Part shown: positions 25,680-33,231 of the stretch, piece by piece
How positions within the stretch are numbered: the stretch's first letter is position 1
How the letters are laid out: each line of letters opens with the position of its first letter
Position numbers and translations under genes: made by a program
From: an uncultured Clostridia bacterium
GTDB taxonomy: Bacteria; Bacillota; Clostridia; Peptostreptococcales; Anaerovoracaceae
Direction of reading: 5' to 3'
DNA: 64,000 nt
Assembly (NCBI GenBank): GCA_937900415.1
Contig: CALCEY010000018.1
Coordinates: forward strand, 1-64,000
Notes under the pieces: generated by a model
What the model was told of the DNA's origin: nothing
What the model saw: only the letters and a program-made list of their open reading frames with translations
Database searches by the model: none

Positions 25680-26141
25680 ATGGCAATTCTGAAAGACAAG
25701 AAAGCCATCATTATCGGTGACAGAGATGGTATACCGGGACAGGCTATTGCAGAGTGTGCTGAATCGGCAGGTGCAGAAGTAGTATTTTCGTCTACTGAAT
25801 GCTTTGTCTGAACGGCCGCTGGTGCTATGGACCTGGAAAACCAGAGAAGGGTAAAAGAATTTACTGAGCAGTACGGAGCTGACAACATCGTTGTTCTGCT
25901 GGGAGCAGCAGAAGGCGAAGCTGCAGGTCTTGCCGCTGAAACAGTAACCTTAGGAGACCCTACTTTTGCAGGTCCTTTGGCAGGAGTCCAGTTGGGACTC
26001 TCAGTATATCACATCTGTGAGCCTGAAGTTAAGGCTGAAATTGATGAAGCTGTATATGATGAGCAGATTAGTATGATGGAAATGGTTCTCGATGTTGATG
26101 ATATTTGCAATGAAATGAACGCTATTAGAGAACAGCTATAA
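25680..26141 (+). CDS. grdA: Glycine reductase component A selenoprotein (GrdA)
   Basis: GrdA accepts the carboxymethyl group on its selenocysteine and hands it to component C, being reoxidised in the process. The 153-residue frame reads through UGA at 25809-25811 (Sec44) in CFVUTAAGAMDLENQ, the invariant context and position of GrdA. Both ends match the family (MAILKDKKAIIIGDRDGIPGQ start, EMNAIREQL end). A stem CTGGT/ACCAG lies shortly after the UGA as a possible SECIS. GAAAGGAG precedes the ATG. It is first in the operon, fitting its need in high amount. Confidence 0.97.
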
Positions 26142-26150
26142 CCATGTTAC

Positions 26151-26178
26151 GGGAAAAGGCCTTGATAGGCCTTTTCCC
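26151..26178 (+). other. Intercistronic hairpin after grdA
   Basis: A perfect 12-base stem GGGAAAAGGCCT / AGGCCTTTTCCC with a TGAT loop and no T tract after it. Its place suggests partial termination or 3' end protection that would keep grdA mRNA more abundant than the downstream genes. Confidence 0.65.
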
Positions 26179-26261
26179 AAGATACACATTTTTATAGCTT
26201 CATGACAATCGTAGCTTAAAAGGTATAGAAGATTAGTTTGAAAAGAAGGAGACAAGACTCT

Positions 26262-27200
26262 ATGAAAATATATGATATTGTAATCATAGGCGGAGGCCCT
26301 GCGGGACTTGCCGCCGGACTTTACGCCGGAAGAGCAAGAATGGATACTCTCATTATTGAGAGACAGAAAAACGGCGGACAGATTGTAATTACCAACGAAA
26401 TTGAAAATTATCCGGGTTGCTGCGAGGAAGAGACAGGTCCTTCCCTCATAGACCGTATGGTTAAGCAGACAGAAAAATTCGGCGTTGATCATGTGTTTGA
26501 TACCATCACCGAATGTCAGCTTGACGGCGAAGTAAAGACTTTGAAGGGTCTTCACGGAGAATATCAGGCAAAAGCCGTTATCATCGCATCAGGAGCTCAT
26601 CCTGTTCCGATAGGATGTCCTGGAGAAAGAGAGCTTTCAGGAAAAGGCGTTTCATATTGCGCAACTTGTGACGCTGCATTCTTTGAAGATTTCGATGTAT
26701 ACGTAGTAGGCGGCGGAGATTCAGCGGTAGAAGAAGCTATGTATCTGACCAAATTCGCACGCAAGGTAACTATAATTCACAGAAGAGACGAGCTCAGAGC
26801 AGCCAAGTCTATTCAGGAAAAAGCATTCGCCAATGAAAAGATTGATTTCATGTGGGATTCAGTGGTTGAGGAAATTAAAGGTGACGGACTTGTTGAATCC
26901 ATGGTTGTCAAGAACACTAAGACAGGAGAAACTAAAGAAATCGTAGCCGACGAAGAGGATGGAACTTTCGGTATTTTCGTATTTATCGGCTTTAAACCGA
27001 ATTCAGACCTTTTCAAAGGCAAAGTCAATATGGACGAAAAAGGATACATTCTTACGGATGATGACATGAAGACAGATATTCCGGGCGTTTTTGCCGCAGG
27101 AGACATCCGCAAGAAGAGTTTGAGACAGGTTGTAACAGCTGCTGCCGACGGAGCTATAGCCGCGGTACAGGCTGGAAAATATATTGAAGAAAACGAATAA
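26262..27200 (+). CDS. trxB: Thioredoxin reductase of the glycine reductase operon
   Basis: This FAD enzyme passes electrons from NAD(P)H to thioredoxin, which reduces GrdA. The 312-residue protein has the FAD motif GGGPAGLAAGLYAGRA, the redox pair C133-AT-C136 (YCATCDA), the nucleotide-binding GGGDSAVEEA with HRRDELRA, and GVFAAGDIRKKSLRQVVTAAADGA. I start at the ATG after AAGGAG, not at a TTG 24 bases upstream that precedes the ribosome site. It lies between grdA and trxA. Confidence 0.94.
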   Translation: MKIYDIVIIGGGPAGLAAGLYAGRARMDTLIIERQKNGGQIVITNEIENYPGCCEEETGPSLIDRMVKQTEKFGVDHVFDTITECQLDGEVKTLKGLHGEYQAKAVIIASGAHPVPIGCPGERELSGKGVSYCATCDAAFFEDFDVYVVGGGDSAVEEAMYLTKFARKVTIIHRRDELRAAKSIQEKAFANEKIDFMWDSVVEEIKGDGLVESMVVKNTKTGETKEIVADEEDGTFGIFVFIGFKPNSDLFKGKVNMDEKGYILTDDDMKTDIPGVFAAGDIRKKSLRQVVTAAADGAIAAVQAGKYIEENE

Positions 27201-27233
27201 AAATCAAGTATTAAAAATCGGGAGGATTAGAAA

Positions 27234-27560
27234 ATGTTAGAAGTAGATAAGACAAATTTTGAAGCAGAAGTATTACAGGCAGACGGTTATGTATTGGTGG
27301 ACTTCTTTGGCGACGGTTGTGTACCTTGTCAGGCTTTGATGCCACACGTACATGATATGGCTGAGACTTACGGAGACAAGATTAAATTCACAAGCCTCAA
27401 TACTACTAAAGCAAGAAGACTGGCTATCGGCCAGAAGGTTATGGGACTGCCTGCAATCGTTATCTACAAGGACGGCGAAAAGGTAGAAGAGCTGGTTAAG
27501 GACGACGCTACTAAGGAAGCCGTTGAAGAAATGGTTAAGAAATATTACGCAATGGTGTAA
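27234..27560 (+). CDS. trxA: Thioredoxin with atypical GCVPC active site
   Basis: The 108-residue thioredoxin-fold protein has active-site cysteines C29 and C32 in DGCVPC instead of WCGPC. GCVPC is the form described for thioredoxins linked to glycine reductase in amino-acid-fermenting clostridia. The cis-proline segment MGLPAIVIYKDG is present. It reduces the oxidised selenoprotein GrdA. It has a GGGAGG site and sits between trxB and grdC. Confidence 0.93.
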   Translation: MLEVDKTNFEAEVLQADGYVLVDFFGDGCVPCQALMPHVHDMAETYGDKIKFTSLNTTKARRLAIGQKVMGLPAIVIYKDGEKVEELVKDDATKEAVEEMVKKYYAMV

Positions 27561-27581
27561 GCTAAAAGGAGTTACGTATAA

Positions 27582-29123
27582 ATGAGCAATTATGCAGTTA
27601 TAAAAGGCGCCAGCTATATTTTGGCTGCGGCGCCTGATATGGTTTTACATAACGGAACGACTCAGACTACGGAGATGATCGTAAATCCTGAGTCCGAGTA
27701 TCTGAAGGAGCTTCCAAAGCACCTCAGAAGCTTTGACGATGTATTGTCCTATATTCCAAATCAGGTTTACATCGGCAACATGACTAATAAGGAGCTGGCG
27801 GAAACTGAGTTCCCTTGGTACGATAAGAAAGCGGCAAAGGCTGAAAGATACGGAAAATATGGTGAAATTATGCCTCAGGACGAGTTCATCGGACTTATGC
27901 AGATTTGCGACGTATTCGATTTAGTTAAGCTGGAGCCTGAATTCGCAAAATCAGTTAAAGAAAAATTAACTGTTCACGGAATGTTAAAGCCTGAGCAGAT
28001 TGACATCCTTGATAAGAATACAGACGGCATGGATGAAATTGAAAGACTGGTAAAAGAGGAGCATGCAGAAGGCCTTTACAATGATTTCAAGCTGGTTGGA
28101 GCAGTTAAGAGAGCTCATGACGTAGATGCCAACCTTTCCGCTCACGTAATGATGGAAAATCTGGTAGCAAAGGCTTCCAGCGTTCTCGCATTGCTGCACC
28201 TTATCAAAGCTACCGGAATCGACCCTGCTGAAGTTGATTACGTAGTAGACTGTTGTGAAGAAGCGTGCGGAGACATGAACCAGAGAGGCGGCGGAAACTT
28301 CGCTAAAGCTGCCGCTGAAGTTGTGGGACTTTCCGGAGCTACGGGCTCAGACGTAAGAGGCTTCTGCGCTGGACCTGCACATGCAATCCTTGACGCAGCT
28401 TCCCTCGTAAAAGCAGGAACCTTTAAAAATGTAATTGTTACCGCCGGCGGTTGTACAGCAAAGCTTGGAATGAACGGCAAAGACCATGTCAAGAAAGGTC
28501 TTCCTATCCTGGAAGATTGTCTCGGCGGATTTGCAGTTTTAATAAGCGAAAACGATGGAGTAAACCCTGTTATCAGAACTGATATCGTGGGAAGACATAC
28601 AGTAGGAACAGGCTCATCGCCGCAGTCCGTAATCGGTTCTCTTGTAACTGATCCTTTGGACGCGGCAGGAATGAAGCTGACTGAAATCGACAAGTTCGCT
28701 CCTGAACTCCAGAACCCTGACATCACCAAACCTGCCGGCGCAGGAGACGTTCCTGAAGCCAATTATAAGATGATTGCAGCTTTGGGAGTTAAGAGAGGCG
28801 ATATTGAAAGAGCAGGAATTGCTGATTTCGTGGCACAGCGCGGACTTGCAGGCTGGGCTCCTACACAAGGTCACATTCCTTCCGGAGTTCCTTATATGGG
28901 ACCTTGCAGAGACGATATTTTAAACGGCGATGTTAAGCGCGCAATGATAATCGGTAAGGGGAGCTTATTCCTGGGAAGAATGACCAATCTGTTCGACGGC
29001 GTTTCCTTCGTGGTTGAAGCAAATTCCGGCAAGCAGGAGGAAGCTTCAGCTGTTTCAGAAGACAAGATTAAGAGCTTAATCGGCGAAGCTATGCGCGATT
29101 TTGCCAAATCTCTGATGGAATAG
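27582..29123 (+). CDS. grdC: Glycine reductase component C, beta subunit (GrdC)
   Basis: Component C converts the Se-carboxymethyl-selenoether on GrdA, through a cysteine-bound acetyl thioester, to acetyl phosphate. The 513-residue GrdC starts NYAVIKGASYILAAAPDMVLHNGTTQTTE and contains a condensing-enzyme-like segment CCEEACGDMNQRGGGNFAKAAAE. APTQGHIPSGVPYMGP is also family-conserved. Length is typical. It starts after AAAGGAG, 21 bases past trxA, and is followed by grdD after 23 bases. Confidence 0.95.
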   Translation: MSNYAVIKGASYILAAAPDMVLHNGTTQTTEMIVNPESEYLKELPKHLRSFDDVLSYIPNQVYIGNMTNKELAETEFPWYDKKAAKAERYGKYGEIMPQDEFIGLMQICDVFDLVKLEPEFAKSVKEKLTVHGMLKPEQIDILDKNTDGMDEIERLVKEEHAEGLYNDFKLVGAVKRAHDVDANLSAHVMMENLVAKASSVLALLHLIKATGIDPAEVDYVVDCCEEACGDMNQRGGGNFAKAAAEVVGLSGATGSDVRGFCAGPAHAILDAASLVKAGTFKNVIVTAGGCTAKLGMNGKDHVKKGLPILEDCLGGFAVLISENDGVNPVIRTDIVGRHTVGTGSSPQSVIGSLVTDPLDAAGMKLTEIDKFAPELQNPDITKPAGAGDVPEANYKMIAALGVKRGDIERAGIADFVAQRGLAGWAPTQGHIPSGVPYMGPCRDDILNGDVKRAMIIGKGSLFLGRMTNLFDGVSFVVEANSGKQEEASAVSEDKIKSLIGEAMRDFAKSLME

Positions 29124-29146
29124 TAAGAAAAGGGAAGGAAAAAGAT

Positions 29147-30262
29147 ATGTCAGAAAAGCAAATCAAGAATATGATTGCCAACACCTTTTTAGACATAGCA
29201 GACGCTCTGGAAACCGGAAGCTTTGGTAAAAGACCGGTTATCGGAGTTGCTGTTGCAGGCACCGAACATGGCATGGACAATATTTATGCCGGCGTAAGGC
29301 TTGCCGAGAAAAAAGGATACAAAGCAGTCGTTATAGAAGGCGAAGACGCGCACAAGCAGATGGAAAAGATGCTTGACGCAGGAGAAATCCAAGGCGCGGT
29401 GACAATGCATTATCCGTTCCCTATCGGCGTTTCAACGGTAGGCAGAGTTATTACTCCGGGAATGGGCAAAGAGCTTTATCTCGCCACTACCACCGGAACC
29501 TCTTCCACCGACCGCGTGGAATCCATGGTAAAGAATGCAGTCTACGGAATCATTGCAGCCAAGGCTTCAGGTGTTGAATCACCTACTGTGGGAATAGCCA
29601 ACATCGACGGAGCAAGACAGACTGAGATCGCACTGAAAAAGCTGAAAGAAAACGGATATGACATCAATTTTGCAGAATCCTCAAGAAGCGACGGAGGCGT
29701 CGTAATGAGAGGAAACGATCTGCTTGAAGCTTCTGCAGACATCATGGTTATGGACGCTTTGACAGGAAACCTGATGACTAAAATATTCTCCGCCTACACT
29801 ACCGGGGGCAGCTATGAGTCTTTGGGCTACGGCTATGGTCCGGGAATCGGAGAAGGATACGATAAGGTCGTAATGATAATTTCAAGAGCGTCCGGCGCTC
29901 CGGTAATCGCAGGAGCTATACAGTACGCCACCGAGCTTCTTGAAAATAAGGTACTGGAAATTTCTGCCCGTGAATTTGAAGCTGCAAACAAGGCCGGCTT
30001 CAAAGAAATTCTTGCTGAAATAAGAGACAGCAAGAAAGGAGGAGATGCTCCTAAGACAGTAACCGCTCCGCCAAAGGAAGTAGTTACATATGAAATTCAC
30101 GGAATTGAGGTAATAGACTTAGAAGACGCCGCTTCTTCTCTTTGGGAAAAGGGAATGTATGCCGAAACGGGAATGGGTTGCACAGGTCCTGTTATCCTTG
30201 TAAGCGAAGCCAATGCAGAAGCTGCAAGAAAGGTTCTCGAGGAAAAGGGATATATCCAGTAA
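29147..30262 (+). CDS. grdD: Glycine reductase component C, alpha subunit (GrdD)
   Basis: The 371-residue GrdD is a PlsX/phosphotransacetylase-like protein that completes acetyl phosphate formation with GrdC. The C-terminal cysteine C345 in ETGMGCTGPVILV corresponds to the residue thought to carry the acetyl thioester. Other family segments are GVAVAGTEHGMDN, MHYPFPIGVSTVGRVITPG and TTGGSYESLGYGYGPGIGEGYDKV. It is the last gene of the operon and is followed by a terminator. Confidence 0.95.
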   Translation: MSEKQIKNMIANTFLDIADALETGSFGKRPVIGVAVAGTEHGMDNIYAGVRLAEKKGYKAVVIEGEDAHKQMEKMLDAGEIQGAVTMHYPFPIGVSTVGRVITPGMGKELYLATTTGTSSTDRVESMVKNAVYGIIAAKASGVESPTVGIANIDGARQTEIALKKLKENGYDINFAESSRSDGGVVMRGNDLLEASADIMVMDALTGNLMTKIFSAYTTGGSYESLGYGYGPGIGEGYDKVVMIISRASGAPVIAGAIQYATELLENKVLEISAREFEAANKAGFKEILAEIRDSKKGGDAPKTVTAPPKEVVTYEIHGIEVIDLEDAASSLWEKGMYAETGMGCTGPVILVSEANAEAARKVLEEKGYIQ

Positions 30263-30309
30263 AACAGATAACAATGCCTGTTGATTATAAACGGGATAAT
30301 ATGAAAAAG

Positions 30310-30355
30310 CGCCGCGCATGCTTGGAACAGGCCACGTGCACGGCGTTTTACTTTT
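30310..30355 (+). terminator. Terminator of the grdA operon
   Basis: CGCCGCGCATG / CGTGCACGGCG stem with one mismatch, then TTTTACTTTTCT. Confidence 0.8.
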
Positions 30356-30831
30356 CTCCGGAGCGCATTATTGCTGACGGAACTCTCTGATTTCGGCTTT
30401 TTTTAACTTCAAACTTTTTGAAGACAAGAAGTTTTTATCTTTGAATCAGCCTGCATATTGTTTTTCAGCACAGGGGACGGAGACGAAATGAAGAAAGGGA
30501 ATAATAAAATAAACCGGCGAGTTCTTTTTTAAGAAACTCGCCGGCAGGGTGTGGTTAATTCTATATTAGTTTTATAATGATGGTTTTCAAATCAGTATTT
30601 TTAATCTTGTAGTTATTCTAACAAGCTGGAGCTAAAAAGTAAAATTGCAATTATTTATACCGATAATAAACATGATAGAGCAATACGATTACAAACCGGT
30701 TGACGACAGGATTTTGTCAATATACCACATGACAATTTGATAAAATCTATTTTACATTATTAAAATAAGGTAATATAATCTTTTTGAAAGAAAGAAGGCT
30801 TTAAAATATAAAATCCGGAGATAAGAAAATC
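30356..30831. other. Gene-free stretch before the cysteine desulfurase-like gene
   Basis: It holds a strong hairpin CCGGCGAGTT / AACTCGCCGG (30514-30544) without a T tract on the plus strand. Promoter-like sequence (TTGACG near 30700, TATACC, TAAAAT) precedes the gene. No sigma-54 motif was found here. Confidence 0.4.
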
Positions 30832-32043
30832 ATGAGAAAAGTTTATTTGGATAACGGGAGCACATCTTTTCCGAAAGCGCCGGGAGTCGGCGAAGCGATG
30901 TCAAAATTTATAACGGAAGTAGGCTGCAATGTAAGCAGAGGAGGATATGAGACAGCATATAACCTGGGAGAGACAATATTTGAAACCAGGTCTATGTTAT
31001 GCCGCATGTTTAATTTTTCAGATGAAAAATATGCAGCGTTTACACCGAGCGTTACGTATAGCTTAAATTTTGTGATTAAAGGATTGCTTAAGCCTGGGGA
31101 TCACGTAATAATTTCATCTATGGAACATAATGCCGTGGCAAGGCCGTGCGAGTCGCTGCGATCGAATGGAGTGGAAATTACTGTAGTACCATGCGACAGA
31201 GATGGTATTCTTGATATGACAGCTTTTGAGTGCTCATTCAAAAAAAACACGAAACTGGCCGTAATGTCTCATTCTTCCAACGTGTGCGGCAGTGTTCTTG
31301 ACGCAGAGGAAGCAGGAAAAATATGCAAGGCGAAAGATGTGCCATTTGTTTTGGATGCAGCTCAGAGCGCCGGAGTTTTGGAAATAGATTTTGAAAAGTA
31401 TAACCTTTCGGCTCTATGCCTGACAGGCCATAAAGGGCTGCTCGGACCTCAGGGAATTGGAGCCTTGCTTATAACTCCTGAATTTGCCGGGAGCCTTGAG
31501 CCTTTAATATGCGGAGGCACGGGAAGCGCTTCACACCTGCTTACCATGCCTGAATTCATGCCTGACAAGTTTGAAGCGGGAACCCTAAATCTTCCGGGAA
31601 TAATCGGATTAAACGCTTCGCTTAAATATATCGAAGACGTTGGAATAAATAATATTTTTCAAAAGGAAAAGCGACTGGCTGAGCTCTTCATGTACAAGAT
31701 AGACAGTCTTAATGATGAGCTTGCAGCAGCGGAAAACGGGAAAAAAGAAGACGGGAATATGAAGGCGCCGATACGCGTAGTGGGTACGAGGGATTGGAAA
31801 AAACGCATTGGAACGGTGTCCCTTGATTTCAGCCGGATAGATAATGCGGAAGTTTCCTTCCTGCTGGATTCAGAGTACGGAATAATGACGCGCTGCGGAC
31901 TTCATTGCGCTCCCATTGCTCATCAGACTCTGGGAACGTATCCGCAGGGTACAGTAAGATTTGCCTTCGGCCATGAAAACACGGAAAAAGAAGTCGAGTA
32001 TGCTGCCAACGCCATAAAGGAAATACTGGAGCAGGCCGAATAA
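30832..32043 (+). CDS. Class V aminotransferase, cysteine desulfurase family (selenium-linked type)
   Basis: The 403-residue PLP enzyme starts VYLDNGSTSFPKAPGVGEAM and has the PLP lysine K201 in TGHKGLLGPQGIG and a cysteine pair C355/C359 in TRCGLHCAP near the C terminus. This start and TRCGLHCAP end match the desulfurase subfamily (EF2568 type) often found beside selD and selenium genes. Members can release sulfur or selenium from (seleno)cysteine. Here it lies just after the glycine reductase operon, so supply of selenium to SelD is a plausible but unproven role. Confidence 0.85.
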   Translation: MRKVYLDNGSTSFPKAPGVGEAMSKFITEVGCNVSRGGYETAYNLGETIFETRSMLCRMFNFSDEKYAAFTPSVTYSLNFVIKGLLKPGDHVIISSMEHNAVARPCESLRSNGVEITVVPCDRDGILDMTAFECSFKKNTKLAVMSHSSNVCGSVLDAEEAGKICKAKDVPFVLDAAQSAGVLEIDFEKYNLSALCLTGHKGLLGPQGIGALLITPEFAGSLEPLICGGTGSASHLLTMPEFMPDKFEAGTLNLPGIIGLNASLKYIEDVGINNIFQKEKRLAELFMYKIDSLNDELAAAENGKKEDGNMKAPIRVVGTRDWKKRIGTVSLDFSRIDNAEVSFLLDSEYGIMTRCGLHCAPIAHQTLGTYPQGTVRFAFGHENTEKEVEYAANAIKEILEQAE

Positions 32044-32164
32044 CCGGTTAAAATCAATACTTTGATTGCTACTGTGAATATTTTTTTCAAAACACCTCCA
32101 GAATAATAGGTAAAAATCCTATCGGAAAATGTCCGCCAATGGATTTGTATTAAAGGAGTGTATT

Positions 32165-32341
32165 ATGGAAAAGAAAACATTTAAGACGGTAGGCAAATTT
32201 AATACTGCCGGAGAAAACAAATCAAACGGGTTGGTTAAAACAAACGAGGCGGCAAGTACCGCAGGCAGTATAAATAGAGATTGCAAAATTTATGACTGCC
32301 CCGGAGAGGACAGGGGATACGTCTTTGAAGAAGTGAAATAG
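32165..32341 (+). CDS. Small hypothetical protein with two cysteines
   Basis: The 58-residue protein begins MEKKTFKTVGKFNTAGENKS and has C40 and C45 in RDCKIYDCPGEDRGYVFEE. I do not recognise it. AAAGGAG precedes the ATG at good spacing. A longer in-frame start lacks a ribosome site. It lies 120 bases after the desulfurase-like gene and before a terminator, so it is probably in the same transcript. Confidence 0.6.
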   Translation: MEKKTFKTVGKFNTAGENKSNGLVKTNEAASTAGSINRDCKIYDCPGEDRGYVFEEVK

Positions 32342-32455
32342 GAAAAGAATAGGAAAGCTGTTTTAGAAGGGGACTTTTAATACCTTCGAGCCTGTGTTAA
32401 CGATAATGTATTTAACGGTATTAGGTACTCAGAATTAAATAGCGGTATAAAGAGG

Positions 32456-32484
32456 ACTGCTGTCGATTGACGGCAGTTTTCTCT
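32456..32484 (+). terminator. Terminator after the desulfurase-like gene unit
   Basis: ACTGCTGTC / GACGGCAGT stem, loop GATT, then TTTTCTCTCTTT. Confidence 0.75.
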
Positions 32485-32668
32485 CTTTATGGCATTTTTT
32501 CTGCGCACAGGCAGTTTAACATACCAACCGTAGCACTGAAAACCGGAGAATTGAAAGAACATCATACAGCCATATAGTATATATCCGGATTTTTCCGATG
32601 ATGTAAAAAAGATGATTTTGTTCCAGCAAAAATACAGTGTAAAAGGTCTTATTTTGATATTTGAATTA

Positions 32669-32697
32669 TTGACTTTTGACTTTTAAATTCCTATAAT
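32669..32697 (+). promoter_or_regulatory. Strong sigma-A promoter of an unannotated small transcript
   Basis: TTGACT (32669-32674), a 17-base spacer and a perfect TATAAT (32692-32697). The next known gene starts 535 bases downstream. Confidence 0.7.
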
Positions 32698-32703
32698 ATA
32701 TAA

Positions 32704-32884
32704 AGAAGCCGAATGTCGTAATAACGGCAGCGGAGTGAAAAAGATGCCGCAAAAGAGTGACAAGACAGACACACTGGCTTACGAAAAACCGTTCAACTCT
32801 ATGTCAGTTTTTTGCGCTGCAGCCGGATTTGTGCTAAGGCGCTTTTTATTTGAAGCTGCTTTGATAAAAGGATTATTGATTTGA
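32704..32884 (+). other. Candidate small RNA or 46-codon gene behind a strong promoter
   Basis: From the predicted start near 32704 the sequence can fold: AAGCC (32706-32710) with GGCTT (32776-32780) enclosing CGGCA/TGCCG. A terminator-like GCGC...GCGC-TTTTTATTT lies at 32814-32850. The same stretch has GGAG (32732-32735), ATG 32744 and a frame to TGA 32882-32884 encoding MPQKSDKTDTLAYEKPFNSM and 26 further residues, ending in a hydrophobic tail. I cannot decide between a structured RNA, a small protein or both. The sequence matched no riboswitch I know. Confidence 0.3.
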
Positions 32885-33231
32885 TGCAGAAATTGCGGCT
32901 GAATTTTTTTAGAACGTTTACGTTGTGCGACTGCATGTATACAGTGTTATAAATACATAATCAGGCAGAGAGGCAGCCGGAACAGAGGTTTATCTAAAAA
33001 CTTATGAATGAAATACGGCGAAATCCTTTCGACTCTGTTTACAGTAAGACCGTGAGTTTGCGCAGCAAGCCGGCAAAAGCTTGCATGGCAGCTTAAAAGA
33101 TTGAGCGATAAGCTCGAGAAGGCTTACATAATAAATCCCAAGTTTGCGTAAGCCGTTGGCAAGACGAAAACGGTGGAACAAAGCGACGCCGATATGCTGA
33201 GGCTTTTATGATAGAAGGAAGGAGAAATATC
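32885..33231. other. Gene-free leader before PFOR
   Basis: No gene was recognised. Several short imperfect repeats of the GCTTGC/GCAAGC type occur at 33060-33150. The PFOR promoter is not obvious. Confidence 0.35.

Noticed and set aside
28238..28762. Long minus-strand frame inside grdC and many similar antisense frames inside selB, PFOR, mfd and others.
   Set aside because: They are shadows of strongly coding genes on the other strand, without ribosome sites or recognisable protein features.
30514..30544. Strong CCGGCGAGTT hairpin as an additional terminator or RNA gene.
   Set aside because: No gene reads into it from the left after the grdA terminator and no T tract follows on the plus strand; left as an unexplained hairpin.
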